A stretch of 64,000 nt of DNA. Origin: Rugamonas brunnea. GTDB taxonomy: Bacteria; Pseudomonadota; Gammaproteobacteria; Burkholderiales; Burkholderiaceae_D. A program made the position numbers and the translations under genes. Each line of letters begins with the position of its first letter. Position 1 is the first letter of the stretch. The stretch spans positions 1 to 64,000 of the forward strand of contig NZ_JACEZT010000010.1 of the NCBI RefSeq assembly GCF_014042345.1. Reading direction: 5' to 3'. Under the pieces are notes generated by a model. The model did no database searches, had not been told where the DNA came from, and worked only from the letters and a program-made list of their open reading frames with translations. Positions 55,360 to 64,000 of the stretch are shown here, in pieces.

Positions 55360-55408
55360 AGGTGGCGTTCGCCGCAGCCGGAGCCTGGCCCCGGCATCGC
55401 CGTGCAGC

Positions 55409-55975
55409 TTAGGCCTTGGGCAGGGTCACGCCGTGCTGGCCCTGGTATTTACCGTTGCGGTCCTTGTACGACGTTTCGCAGATTTCGTCGCTTTCGAAGA
55501 ACAACACCTGGGCGCAGCCCTCACCGGCGTAGATCTTGGCGGGCAGCGGCGTGGTGTTGGAGAATTCCAGCGTCACGTAGCCTTCCCACTCGGGCTCGAA
55601 CGGGGTCACGTTGACGATGATGCCGCAGCGGGCGTAGGTCGATTTACCGAGGCAGACCGTCAGCACGTTGCGCGGAATGCGGAAGTACTCGATGGTGCGC
55701 GCCAGCGCGAACGAATTCGGCGGGATGATGCAGACGTCGCTCTTGACGTCCACGAAGGAGTTCGAATCGAAGTTCTTCGGATCGACGATGGTGCTGTTGA
55801 TGTTAGTGAAAATCTTGAACTCGTCGGCGCAGCGGATATCGTAACCATAGGACGAGGTGCCGTAGGAGATGACCTTGCGGCCATCCTGCGCGCGCACCTG
55901 GCCGGGCTCGAAAGGCTCGATCATGCCGTGCTGCTCCGCCATCCGGCGTATCCATTTATCGCTCTTAATCGTCAT
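55409..55975 (-). CDS. dcd: dCTP deaminase
   Basis: A 188-residue enzyme that converts dCTP to dUTP, feeding dTMP synthesis. [13 protein letters not shown] is the usual start. [15 protein letters not shown], the catalytic block [28 protein letters not shown] and the C-terminal GVTLPKA are all present. It is monocistronic here and convergent with the kinase gene over a 49-base gap. Confidence 0.96.
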   Translation of the reverse strand: MTIKSDKWIRRMAEQHGMIEPFEPGQVRAQDGRKVISYGTSSYGYDIRCADEFKIFTNINSTIVDPKNFDSNSFVDVKSDVCIIPPNSFALARTIEYFRIPRNVLTVCLGKSTYARCGIIVNVTPFEPEWEGYVTLEFSNTTPLPAKIYAGEGCAQVLFFESDEICETSYKDRNGKYQGQHGVTLPKA

Positions 55976-56082
55976 TGCAAAGGTACCTCAAAAGTGGGAA
56001 CGGCTGGTCCGCGCGCGGCGGCGCGGCGCTTTTGCACGCGATTTTACGCGAAACGGGCCCTCAGCTGAAGGTTTTGATGGGC

Positions 56083-56922
56083 TCAGGCATGCGCCGGCAG
56101 CCTTTTTTGGCTGCGCACGCGGCGTTGATCGGCCAGCAACGCCTTGATCATCTCGGACGTGGCGTCGGCCGCCAGCTTGGGGGACTCCATCGGGAACAGG
56201 TGGCCGCCCGGCAGCAGGCGGAAATGCTCACCCACCAGCGCCTGGGTGTGGTCCAGGCCCGACTGGCTGGTCTCCCACGAATCCGTGCCGCCGATGAAGC
56301 CGATCGGCACCGGGAAACGGCCACGCATCATGGCGCCCAGGTGGTGCGGCAGGCTGCGGTAGACGGCCGTCTCGATCTCGCGGGTGAAGCGCAGTTGCAC
56401 GCCTTCCGGGTGCGGTTTCAGGCCATGCTCCATGTAGTCGCGCAGCACGCCGGGCGCCCAGGCTGCGAACAGGTCCTTGCTCACGAAGTGCTGGTAGGCC
56501 GCTTCCGCGTCCGGCCAGACGAAGCGGCGTCGGGCCGAGAAACGGGCCGGCGAGTATTTGTCCGCGCCCTTGGTCATCTTCATCACGCGCCAGAACAGCG
56601 CGCGCCAGCCGGCCACCACGGGCGAATCGAGCATAACCACGCAGCGCACCAGGTCGGGCCGCTTGTAGGCGACCATGAGACTCAGCATGCCGCCCAGCGA
56701 ATGGCCCAGCAGGATGACGGGCTCGCGGTAGCGCGCCGTCAGCTCCGCGATGTACTCGTCCACCAGCGCATCCCAGCAATCGGTGACGGGATACAGCGGG
56801 TTATGGGCGTGCATGTCGAGCGCCTGGATGTCAAATTCCCGGCCCAGATGCTCAAAAAACTGGCGGTAGGTGCCGGCCGGGTAGCTGTTGGCGTGGGCGA
56901 AATGCAGCTGGGGCTTACTCAT
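56083..56922 (-). CDS. Alpha/beta hydrolase
   Basis: A 279-residue hydrolase. The oxyanion area FAHANSYPAGTY is near the N-terminus, the nucleophile elbow LGHSLGGML near residue 73 and the acid and His in FIGGTDSWET and LPGGHLFPME. The FAHANG-like opening and lid insertion resemble serine aminopeptidase/lysophospholipase-type members. Substrate unknown. It is preceded by a 97-base gap from a TetR gene; I see no shared transcript signal. Confidence 0.85.
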   Translation of the reverse strand: MSKPQLHFAHANSYPAGTYRQFFEHLGREFDIQALDMHAHNPLYPVTDCWDALVDEYIAELTARYREPVILLGHSLGGMLSLMVAYKRPDLVRCVVMLDSPVVAGWRALFWRVMKMTKGADKYSPARFSARRRFVWPDAEAAYQHFVSKDLFAAWAPGVLRDYMEHGLKPHPEGVQLRFTREIETAVYRSLPHHLGAMMRGRFPVPIGFIGGTDSWETSQSGLDHTQALVGEHFRLLPGGHLFPMESPKLAADATSEMIKALLADQRRVRSQKRLPAHA

Positions 56923-57019
56923 GTTTTTATGCTAACGCCTTGCGGTACAAGGCCGTCTCCGTTGGGTAGCGATCGTTTTATTGTAATGGAGGTGCTGCGG
57001 GGCGGTTGGTGGAGGGGCT

Positions 57020-57586
57020 CTAATTTTGGCTGACCGACAGCCGTCCGCGAAGGCGGTGCAAGGTATCCGTAAAGACGCTGGTGCGGTCGAATGCGCGCGC
57101 CAGCACCAGGGCGCCCTGGATGCCGCCGACCACTTCTTCGGCCAACGCCATGGCGTCTTCCGGCTTGCGTCCCGTTCGCACCAGTGCGGCGGCCAGCGCA
57201 TCGATCCAGGCCGAGAAGTAGTCGCGGACCTGGTCGCTGAAACGGTCGCGTTCATTGCCAAGTGCGAAAACACCCACCAGGCACACCCTGCGGCCAGACT
57301 GGAAGTAGCGTCCCACTTCGTCAAACATCGCCTCGATGCCCGCTGCCGCGTCGGCGCTTTCGTTCAATGGTTCAAAAACGTGCTGCTTGAACCATGCGTC
57401 GACGTGCGCCAGCACGGCTTCGGCCATTTCCTCTTTACCGCCGGGGAAAAAGTGATAGATGCTGCCCTTGCCCAGTTTGGTCTGTTCGGTGATACGCGCC
57501 AGGCTGGCGCCCTCGAAACCATAGGTGCGAAACACTTCCGCCAGCATCGGGATCACATCTTCCCGTTCAGCGATGACTCTAGCCAT
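57020..57586 (-). CDS. TetR-family transcriptional regulator
   Basis: A 188-residue repressor. The helix-turn-helix occupies about residues 8-50 (YGFEGASLARITEQTKLGKGSIYHFFPGGKEEM); the C-terminal domain is the TetR_C type with a Trp and Cys-containing ligand pocket (SGRRVCLVGVFALG). It lies 9 bases after the DUF1348 gene and shares its transcript. Two tandem operator-like palindromes precede the DUF1348 start, so the pair is probably self-regulated. Confidence 0.9.
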   Translation of the reverse strand: MARVIAEREDVIPMLAEVFRTYGFEGASLARITEQTKLGKGSIYHFFPGGKEEMAEAVLAHVDAWFKQHVFEPLNESADAAAGIEAMFDEVGRYFQSGRRVCLVGVFALGNERDRFSDQVRDYFSAWIDALAAALVRTGRKPEDAMALAEEVVGGIQGALVLARAFDRTSVFTDTLHRLRGRLSVSQN

Positions 57587-57595
57587 ACATCTTCC

Positions 57596-58066
57596 TTAAA
57601 AACCGAAATCACTCAGGCCCGGATGATCCGCCGGGCGTGGACCGCTATTGTCCCACAGGAATTTACGCTCCTCCGCTTTGATGGGATGCTCGTTGATGCA
57701 GGCGTGGCGATGGTGCATCAGGCCGTTTTCATCGAATTCCCAGTTCTCGTTGCCGTAGGCGCGATACCACTGGCCGGAATCGTCATGGTATTCGTAGGCG
57801 AATCGCACGGCGATGCGGGCGCCATCGTATGCCCACAGCTCCTTGATCAAACGGTAATCGAGTTCCCGGTTCCACTTACGCGTCAGGAAGGCGACGATGG
57901 CGTCGTGGCCCTGGACGAATTCGGCGCGGTTGCGCCACCAGCTGTCTTCCGTATAGGCCAGCGCGACTTTCTCGGGGTTGCGCGTGTTCCAGCCGTTTTC
58001 GGCCAGGCGGACTTTTTCGACGGCGGTTTCGCGTGTGAATGGTGGCAGTGGTGGTCGTGCAGACAT
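57596..58066 (-). CDS. DUF1348 (NTF2/SnoaL-like fold) protein
   Basis: A 156-residue protein rich in aromatic residues, matching DUF1348 of the NTF2-like fold: [32 protein letters not shown], a hydrophobic pocket and [10 protein letters not shown]. The family is commonly paired with TetR regulators; function is unknown. GGGAG lies 7 bases before the ATG at 58066; an upstream start at 58108 would sit inside the operators and lacks a ribosome binding site. Confidence 0.88.
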   Translation of the reverse strand: MSARPPLPPFTRETAVEKVRLAENGWNTRNPEKVALAYTEDSWWRNRAEFVQGHDAIVAFLTRKWNRELDYRLIKELWAYDGARIAVRFAYEYHDDSGQWYRAYGNENWEFDENGLMHHRHACINEHPIKAEERKFLWDNSGPRPADHPGLSDFGF

Positions 58067-58090
58067 GAAGATCTCCCTTAAGGTATCAAA

Positions 58091-58127
58091 GTGTACCGAT
58101 AGGAACACAATGGACCGATCAGTACAC
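58091..58127. promoter_or_regulatory. Two tandem TetR-type operators upstream of DUF1348/TetR
   Basis: Two 18-base imperfect palindromes lie at 58091-58108 and 58110-58127, centres 19 bases apart. Both approximate GTGTACCGATCGGTACAC (15-16 of 18 matches each). They cover the region where the promoter of the DUF1348-tetR pair must be, so binding would block it. Confidence 0.75.
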
Positions 58128-58174
58128 TCACTATAAACGCTCGGCCCGGGAGTTGCAAGGCCAATGTTGTGACG

Positions 58175-60628
58175 TTATTTCCCGTACCAGTAACGTTGAT
58201 GCGCAAAGCGATATGGTTGAACATGTACCCCGTCGTCGAAATCCAGCACGACGGCGCCCGATTCGTCCGTCCGCAATCGCTGTATGCCCAGCGCCGCATA
58301 ACGCGCGTACACCTCCGGCTTGGGGTGGTGGTAGCGGTTACGATAGCCGACCTGGAACACCGCCAGTTCGGGATGCACGGCCAGCAGGAATGCCGGCGTG
58401 GACGACGTGCCGCTGCCGTGGTGGGGCGCCAGCAGCACGTCTGCACCCAGGCTGCCGCCCGCACGCTGCAACAATGCAGCTTCCTGCGGCGCCTCGATGT
58501 CGGCGGCCAGCAGCAGCGATCTGCCATTTGCCGTGATCTTCACGGTGCAACCGCGCGCATTAGGCTTGAGCGCGGCATCGGCGTAGCTGCCTGCTAACGG
58601 ATGCAGCATCTCAAATTGCACGCCATCCCAGTTCCATTTCTGGCCGGCGGCGCAGTGCCGGTGCACCCGCGCGGCGCGCACGATGGCGTGTTCCGTCGGC
58701 AGCGACGACAGCACCCAGCCCACCGGCAGCGCCGCCAGCACGGCCAGCGCACCACCGGAATGATCGCTATCGCTATGGGTGACGATCATGCCATCCAGCG
58801 CGGGGATGCCGCGTGCGCTCAGATAAGGGAGGATGACCCGGTTGCCGCCGTTGGAGATGTCCGAGTACAACGGGCCGGTGTCGTACAACAGGCGGTGGCC
58901 ACTGGTCTCGATCAGCAGGGCCATGCCCTGCCCCACGTCGAACGCCGTCACGCGCATCGCGCCCGCGCGCGGGTGCGTGGGCGTGGCGGCCAGCAGCGGT
59001 ATCCAGGTCGCCACGCCCAGCCAGCGCACGGGCCAGCCGCGCGGCGCCAGCATCCAGACGGTGCCGAACAAGGCCCAGCAGAACAGCCAGAACGGCGGCG
59101 TGGGTGCGGTCCAAACGGCAAACGGCAGGCTGCTGAACCACTGCAAGCACGCGGCCAGCGCCTGGACCATGAGGTGGGCCAGTCCCAGCACGGGGATAGC
59201 AAGGGGCATCGGCAGCACACTGCCCACCAGCGATAGCGGCGTGACGACCAGGCTGACCAGCGGTATCGCCACCGCGTTGGCCACCGGGCTGACGATGGAG
59301 ACCTGGGCGAACAGCAGCATGGACAATGGCACCAATCCGGCCGTGACGGCGTATTGCGTGTTGGCGCCCAGCCGCAGCGCTTCCCACAGCCGACGATGGC
59401 GCGGCAACGGCGTTTCCCTGGTCGAACGGACGACGGTACGCCCCACCGTCGCATACAGGATCACGGCCACCGCGCCGAACGAGAGCCAGAAGCCGGGCCA
59501 CAGCACGGCCCAGGGATCGAGCAGGATCACCACGCCAAGCGCCGCGCACAGCACGTAAGACACGCATGCAATCCGGTCCAGCCACAGGGCGATGGCCACC
59601 ACGGCCAGCATGTACAGCGTGCGCTGGGCCGGCACGCCAAAACCCGCGAGCAGCACGTACAGCAGCGCCACGGCGGCGCCGGTCAGCGCCGCCACTTTTT
59701 GCGCCGGCAGGATCAGCGGCAGTTGCCAACGGGTGAAGAATGAGCGGCGCCAGAGGGCCGAAACGGCCATCGAAAACAGTCCCGCCACCATCGTGATATG
59801 CAAGCCCGAGATGGAAATGAGATGCCCTATCCCGGTCCGGTTAAACACCTTCCAGTCGGACTGGGGAATGCCTCGCTGGTCGCCCACCACCAGCGCGACA
59901 ATGACGCCTGCATACTCCTTCCCCGGCAGCGCGCGCTGTATCCGGTCGCGCAGCGCGGCGCGGCAGCGCTCCACCACGTGCCCGAAGCCGGGCACAAAGC
60001 TGTCCAGCCGCCGGTTCGCCGCCGATGGCCGGACGTAGCCTGTGGCACGCAGGCCCTGCTCCAGCAACCACACTTCGTAGTCAAATCCGTAGGGATTGGC
60101 GTTGCCATGCGGGCGCTGAAGACGCACGGCCAGTTGCCAGCGCTCGCCCGGCTGCATATCGCCAAACGCGGCACCGTCCGCAAAGCCGGCCATGGCAGCG
60201 GCGGGTTGAAGAATTGCGCCACCCGCGCCATCCATCCCGCCGCGCCGATTGGCATACCACGCCAGTGACAACCTGGCTGGCACGTGCACGTTCGCGCCCA
60301 CCACGCGCTCGACGGCGAAATTGAACCGCACGCCATCCCCGAACTGAAACGGAAGATTGTCCACGGTGCCAACCAGCGTGATGTCGCGCCCCTCGTCGGC
60401 CTTGTCCAGTTGATCGGCCAAGGCAGCACGCGCCTGCATCGCGGCCCAGCCGAATCCCAGCAGCAGGCCGGCAGCGAGCACCAGTGCCGTGCGCAGCCAG
60501 CCACGCCGCAAGCAACAACCGGCCAGCGCCAGCAACAGGCCGGCGGCGATGACGGGCCATTCCGGCAAAGCCGCTTGCATCTGCAGCCATGCCGCACCTG
60601 CGGCAAATCCCAAGATCGCTGTCCGCAT
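58175..60628 (-). CDS. comEC: ComEC/Rec2 DNA uptake channel protein
   Basis: An 817-residue inner-membrane protein for transport of single-stranded DNA during natural transformation. The N-terminal part has DUF4131 helices and an OB-like loop (about 1-200), the middle is the competence channel with many helices (about 230-530; GIGHLISISGLHITMVAGL), and the C-terminus is a metallo-beta-lactamase-like domain (THSDSDHSGG, LLAPHHGSG). I used the ATG at 60628 in place of a GTG at 60661 because GGCGGGA sits just upstream. It is the only competence gene seen here. Confidence 0.93.
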   Translation of the reverse strand: MRTAILGFAAGAAWLQMQAALPEWPVIAAGLLLALAGCCLRRGWLRTALVLAAGLLLGFGWAAMQARAALADQLDKADEGRDITLVGTVDNLPFQFGDGVRFNFAVERVVGANVHVPARLSLAWYANRRGGMDGAGGAILQPAAAMAGFADGAAFGDMQPGERWQLAVRLQRPHGNANPYGFDYEVWLLEQGLRATGYVRPSAANRRLDSFVPGFGHVVERCRAALRDRIQRALPGKEYAGVIVALVVGDQRGIPQSDWKVFNRTGIGHLISISGLHITMVAGLFSMAVSALWRRSFFTRWQLPLILPAQKVAALTGAAVALLYVLLAGFGVPAQRTLYMLAVVAIALWLDRIACVSYVLCAALGVVILLDPWAVLWPGFWLSFGAVAVILYATVGRTVVRSTRETPLPRHRRLWEALRLGANTQYAVTAGLVPLSMLLFAQVSIVSPVANAVAIPLVSLVVTPLSLVGSVLPMPLAIPVLGLAHLMVQALAACLQWFSSLPFAVWTAPTPPFWLFCWALFGTVWMLAPRGWPVRWLGVATWIPLLAATPTHPRAGAMRVTAFDVGQGMALLIETSGHRLLYDTGPLYSDISNGGNRVILPYLSARGIPALDGMIVTHSDSDHSGGALAVLAALPVGWVLSSLPTEHAIVRAARVHRHCAAGQKWNWDGVQFEMLHPLAGSYADAALKPNARGCTVKITANGRSLLLAADIEAPQEAALLQRAGGSLGADVLLAPHHGSGTSSTPAFLLAVHPELAVFQVGYRNRYHHPKPEVYARYAALGIQRLRTDESGAVVLDFDDGVHVQPYRFAHQRYWYGK

Positions 60629-60734
60629 TTCCCGCCCGCCGTGGTTGGCCCGCTTCGGCACATGCCGATTCGGGCCATGTTAGCCAAGGCGCCGTAGAAA
60701 TTGACGGCCCGGCGCAGCGATCTGTTGATGCGGC

Positions 60735-61532
60735 TCAGGAATAGTGTGGAATGCGCGGCAGGACCGCGCGCGCATTGGCGCTGGTGGCGGCAGCCACTTC
60801 CTCGACGCCGATGCCGCGCAATTCGGCCAGCACGGCGCCGATGCGGGGCAAATGCTCGGGCGCGTTGCGGCCCGGATGTATCCAGCTGGGGGAAATGTCC
60901 GGCGCGTCCGTCTCCAGCACGATGGACGATAGCGGCAACTCGGCGGCCAGCCGCCGTATTTGCAGGGCGCGGGTGAAGGTCATGGCGCCGCCGAAGCCCA
61001 GCTTGAAACCGAGGTCGATATAGCCCTGTGCCTGCTGCATGCTGCCGTTGAACGCATGGGCGATGCCGCCGGCCGGCTGGATCTGGCGCGCGTGCTTGAG
61101 CACCACGTCCTGCGAGCGGCGCACGTGCATCAACACGGGCAGCTTGAATTCACGGGCGATCTTGAGCTGTTCGCGGAAGAAGAACACCTGCTTTTCCCGC
61201 ATGGCCGGCTCGGTCAGCATGGGGATGAAGAAGTCCAGGCCGATTTCGCCGATGGCCACCATGCGCCCGTCGCCCATGCTGGCGGCGACCTGCTCACGCA
61301 GGCAGCGCAGGTCATCCTCGCTGGCCTGCGGCACATAGATGGGATGGATGCCCAGCGCATAGCAGGCGTTGTCCACCTGTGCCGCCAGGCTGGCCACGAC
61401 GCTGAAATTGTCCCGCTCCACCGCCGGGATCACGATCATAGCCACCCCCTGCTCCCGCGCCCGCGCCGCGACGGCGGCCGATTCGGCGCCGAATTCGTGC
61501 GCGTCCAGGTGGCAGTGGGTGTCGATCCACAT
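60735..61532 (-). CDS. tatD: TatD-family metal-dependent DNase
   Basis: A 265-residue TIM-barrel nuclease. Metal ligands are visible in IDTHCHLD (HxH at 6-8), GEIGLDF, a His in LPVLMHVRRS, AHAFNGS and ETDAPDISP. TatD proteins are 3'-5' exonucleases linked to DNA quality control. The gene is 2 bases from lolD and probably in the same operon, an order common in betaproteobacteria (lolE-lolD-tatD-comEC). Confidence 0.93.
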   Translation of the reverse strand: MWIDTHCHLDAHEFGAESAAVAARAREQGVAMIVIPAVERDNFSVVASLAAQVDNACYALGIHPIYVPQASEDDLRCLREQVAASMGDGRMVAIGEIGLDFFIPMLTEPAMREKQVFFFREQLKIAREFKLPVLMHVRRSQDVVLKHARQIQPAGGIAHAFNGSMQQAQGYIDLGFKLGFGGAMTFTRALQIRRLAAELPLSSIVLETDAPDISPSWIHPGRNAPEHLPRIGAVLAELRGIGVEEVAAATSANARAVLPRIPHYS

Positions 61533-61534
61533 GA

Positions 61535-62242
61535 TCAGTCCTCGGCTGGCTTCAAGCCCTCGTCCGTCAGGCGCAGGATGCGGTCGCAGCGCCGCGCCAG
61601 CTCGATATCGTGCGTGACGATCACGAAGGCCGTGCCCAGGGTGCGCGACAGTTCCAGCATCAGGTCGAAAATCTGCTGGGCCGTGGCGTGATCGAGGTTG
61701 CCGGTCGGCTCGTCGGCCAGCACGCAGGCCGGTTGGGTGACGAGAGCGCGCGCCAGGGCCACGCGCTGGCGCTCGCCGCCGGAAAGTTCGCCCGGCACGT
61801 GCGTGACACGCTTGGCCAGGTTGACGCGGGCGAGGATCTGCTGCGCGGCCTCCAGCGCTTCGCTGCGCTTGGTGCGCCGTATCATCAGCGGCATGGCCAC
61901 ATTGTCGAGCGCGGAAAACTCGGGCAACAGGTGGTGGAACTGGTAGACGAAGCCCAGCGAGGCGTTGCGCAGGTCGCCGCGCGCCTTTTCACTCAGGCTG
62001 GCGAAGTCCTTGCCCAGCAGGGTCACACTGCCGCGCGTGGGCGTATCGAGCCCACCCAGCAGGTGCAGCAGCGTCGATTTGCCGGAACCGGAAGCGCCTA
62101 CGATGGCAACGCGCTCGCCGCGCCGCACCTCGATATCGATCCCGTTCAGCACCTGCACCGAGTAGGCGCCTTGCGTGAAGGTCTTGCCCAGACCACGGCA
62201 GGACAGCACGGGCGCGCCGTTGTGGAGGTCGTGATTACTCAT
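61535..62242 (-). CDS. lolD: Lipoprotein release ABC transporter ATPase
   Basis: A 235-residue ATPase that powers release of outer-membrane lipoproteins from the inner membrane to LolA. Walker [10 protein letters not shown] (49-57), the LolD-type [13 protein letters not shown]-loop region, signature [15 protein letters not shown] and Walker [12 protein letters not shown] are intact. The start overlaps the permease gene by 8 bases, so both are co-translated. Confidence 0.95.
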   Translation of the reverse strand: MSNHDLHNGAPVLSCRGLGKTFTQGAYSVQVLNGIDIEVRRGERVAIVGASGSGKSTLLHLLGGLDTPTRGSVTLLGKDFASLSEKARGDLRNASLGFVYQFHHLLPEFSALDNVAMPLMIRRTKRSEALEAAQQILARVNLAKRVTHVPGELSGGERQRVALARALVTQPACVLADEPTGNLDHATAQQIFDLMLELSRTLGTAFVIVTHDIELARRCDRILRLTDEGLKPAED

Positions 62243-63500
62243 AGCGCAGCGCCTCCGCAGGTTTCACACGGGCCGCCCACCAGCTCGGATAGAGCGTGGC
62301 CACGAACGCCAGCAGTACCGCCACGCCGCCGATCTTGTACACATCCGGCCAGCGCAGGTCGGACGGCACGGTGCTGATGTAGTAAATATCCTTCGACAAG
62401 AACTGCACTCCCAATAAATGTTCGATAAACGGCACGATCACGTCCACGTTGAGCGCCACGGTCACGCCCAGGGTCACGCCGATGGCCGTGCCCAGGATGC
62501 CCACCAGCGCGCCCTGGATCATGAAGATCTTCATGATCGAACGGGGCGAGGCGCCCAGCGTGCGCAGGATGGCGATGTCGGCCTGCTTGTCCGTCACCGT
62601 CATCACCAGCGTGGAGACGAGGTTGAATGCGGCCACGGCGATGATCAAGGTCAGGATGATGAACATCATGCGCTTTTCCGTCTGTACGGCAGCGAACCAG
62701 TTGGCGTTCAGCTTGGACCAGTCGCGCATGATGAGGTCCGGGTGCATGCTGCGCTTGAGGTCCAGCGCCACTTCGGGCGCGCGGTGCATGTCGGACAGGC
62801 GCAGCCGCAGGCCGGACGGGGCGTCCATGCGCAGCAGCTTTTCGGCGTCCGTGATGTGGACGAAGGCCAGGCCGGAGTCGAACTCATTGTGGCCGGCCTC
62901 GAAGATGCCTACCACCGTGAACGAGCGCAGGCGCGGCAGTACGCCAGCCGGGGTGGCCTGGCCCTGGGCCAGCGCCAGCGTCACCTTCTCGCCCAGGTTC
63001 ACGTGCAGCGCGCGCGCCAGCTCGATGCCCAGCACGATGTTGTAGGCGCCCGCTTCCAGCGCCGCGAAGCTGCCACGCTTGATCTGGCGCGACACATCCG
63101 ACACGGTCGGCTCCTGCTCCGGCAGCACGCCGCGAACCACGGCCGGGCGCAGCTCATCGTCGCGGATCAGCATGCCCTGCGTTTCCACGAACGGGGCGGC
63201 GCCGATCACTTCCGGGTTCTTGCGCGCTTCGGCGGCTTCGAACTGCCAGTCGGGCATGGAGCCGCGCGCGTCGAAAATCTCAACGTGGGCCAGCACCGAC
63301 AGCATGCGGTCCGTAACTTCCTTCTGGAAGCCGTTCATTACGGACAGCACGACGATCAGCGCGGCCACGCCCAGGCCGATGCCGGCCATGGAGATGAGCG
63401 AGATAAAGGAGATAAAACTGTTACGGCCGCTGCGCTTGCCGGCGCGCGTGTAGCGCAGGCCGACCAGCCATTCAAACGGCAGTTTCTGCATGATGCTCAT
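62235..63500 (-). CDS. lolE: Lipoprotein release ABC transporter permease (LolC/LolE family)
   Basis: A 421-residue permease with the LolC/E architecture: helix 1 (about 30-50, [24 protein letters not shown]), a large periplasmic domain (50-270) and three C-terminal helices. Only one LolC/E-type gene is visible here, so it may act as a homodimer or its partner lies elsewhere. I placed the start at the ATG at 63500 ([11 protein letters not shown]); a longer frame from 63545 adds an unlikely head, and the ATG at 63491 is an alternative. Confidence 0.92.
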   Translation of the reverse strand: MSIMQKLPFEWLVGLRYTRAGKRSGRNSFISFISLISMAGIGLGVAALIVVLSVMNGFQKEVTDRMLSVLAHVEIFDARGSMPDWQFEAAEARKNPEVIGAAPFVETQGMLIRDDELRPAVVRGVLPEQEPTVSDVSRQIKRGSFAALEAGAYNIVLGIELARALHVNLGEKVTLALAQGQATPAGVLPRLRSFTVVGIFEAGHNEFDSGLAFVHITDAEKLLRMDAPSGLRLRLSDMHRAPEVALDLKRSMHPDLIMRDWSKLNANWFAAVQTEKRMMFIILTLIIAVAAFNLVSTLVMTVTDKQADIAILRTLGASPRSIMKIFMIQGALVGILGTAIGVTLGVTVALNVDVIVPFIEHLLGVQFLSKDIYYISTVPSDLRWPDVYKIGGVAVLLAFVATLYPSWWAARVKPAEALRYE

Positions 63501-63751
63501 GGGGTCCCAAAACGGTGGAATGTTCGCGAGCCCGCAGTTTGCCATATAAACAGCATGTCATGGGGCGCTGGCGGCGGTTTTGACCCGGTCCGCCGGCGGT
63601 TCCGGCTGCTGCGGGCCCTTATGGAGCTCACGTTTAACCCGTTCTTAAGCTTGCGGCCTTGATATTGAATAAATACCAATGACTTGCAAATCGCACGATG
63701 CAGGGCGCTTCGCGCCTTACCCAGCGGCAGCCAGATAAATTACAATGCCGC
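63501..63751. other. Intergenic region between lolE and the phosphoglycerate mutase-like gene
   Basis: Divergent promoter region of 251 bases. TACAAT at 63741-63746 lies 5 bases before the ATG of the right-hand gene, another -10-like box close to a start codon. Nothing else stands out. Confidence 0.4.
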
Positions 63752-64000
63752 ATGACCCAGATTACCCTCGCCTTGCCGTTCGCCCTGCCCCCGTCCGAAC
63801 TTGCCCCCGACCTGCACCGCGCCCTTGAGCTGCCCGCCCTTGCGGCCCTGCTGTCGCGTACCGCGTCCGAGCGCCGGGAGACGATAGACTCGGGCGCCCG
63901 CGCGCTGCCCTACGAAACGTGGCTGTCGCACACGCTGGGCTTGACGGGAGCGGCGCCAGCCGCGCAAGGCGCGTCGCTGGCCGAACAAAGCGCCCCGCTG
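63752..64000 (+). CDS. Probable cofactor-independent phosphoglycerate mutase-like / RpfE-type protein (cut by window edge)
   Basis: Only the first 83 codons are present. The start MTQITLALPFALPP followed by an Ala/Leu-rich segment (ALELPALAALLSRTAS) and YETWLSHTLGL resembles a betaproteobacterial protein annotated as phosphoglycerate mutase-like or RpfE, usually found near recJ and lolC/E. The catalytic part lies beyond the window, so the call rests on N-terminal resemblance and position. Confidence 0.5.
   Translation, partial: MTQITLALPFALPPSELAPDLHRALELPALAALLSRTASERRETIDSGARALPYETWLSHTLGLTGAAPAAQGASLAEQSAPL

Overview
The window looks like chromosomal DNA of a high-GC betaproteobacterium of the Oxalobacteraceae type (Massilia, Duganella or Janthinobacterium-like). 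This is inferred from protein style (FxDxF/PEP-CTERM protein, DUF3369 REC-GGDEF-EAL regulator, DUF2069, lolE-lolD-tatD-comEC order) and base composition; no rRNA or tRNA is present to confirm it. Coding density is high. I see no tRNA, rRNA, CRISPR array or prophage.

Layout. 1-180: the 5' end of an IS110-type transposase gene beside a REP-like palindrome. 181-8080: housekeeping and signalling genes (aroC, a REC/DUF3369/GGDEF/EAL regulator, a CBS-pair protein, an O-acetylhomoserine sulfhydrylase-like enzyme with an alpha/beta hydrolase, a YihY membrane protein). 8148-17675: a long plus-strand string of genes, most overlapping by 4 bases (WrbA-like quinone reductase, DUF2069, FAD-linked oxidase, DUF4124, FtsX-like permease, AttH-like lipocalin, MsbA-type ABC exporter, threonine aldolase), followed by a DEAD-box helicase, thyA and a hydrolase. 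21181-29146: a YeiH transporter with a LysR regulator, a PEP-CTERM protein, an MBOAT/SGNH polysaccharide acylation pair, a small membrane protein and a chemoreceptor. 29391-32959: folA, a DUF4337 protein and a basic amino acid decarboxylase preceded by an attenuator-like leader.

33195-42417 is the most unusual region. Seven tightly packed minus-strand genes encode three mutually homologous small proteins of unknown function (A, B, C), an HExxH zincin-like membrane protein, a 716-residue protein of unknown fold, a PLP enzyme of the alpha-oxoamine synthase type and an amidohydrolase. They run from a good sigma-54 promoter (42312-42328) with an upstream palindrome, and a sigma-54 activator gene sits at the far end of the cluster. 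I cannot name a described system with this gene set and treat it as the main candidate for something new.

42526-55359 is an envelope-stress and metal block. A CpxRA-like two-component system faces a Spy/CpxP-like gene, with two exact CpxR boxes between them. Two genes downstream of the Spy-like gene probably share its promoter: a Ser/Thr-rich repeat protein and a lipoprotein-type intradiol dioxygenase. Then follow a TolC/DUF3240/CzcA-CusA/CzcB efflux operon and a divergent two-component system with a strong palindromic operator between them. 55409-64000 holds dcd, an alpha/beta hydrolase, a TetR/DUF1348 pair with two tandem operators, comEC, tatD, lolD, lolE and the start of a phosphoglycerate mutase-like gene.
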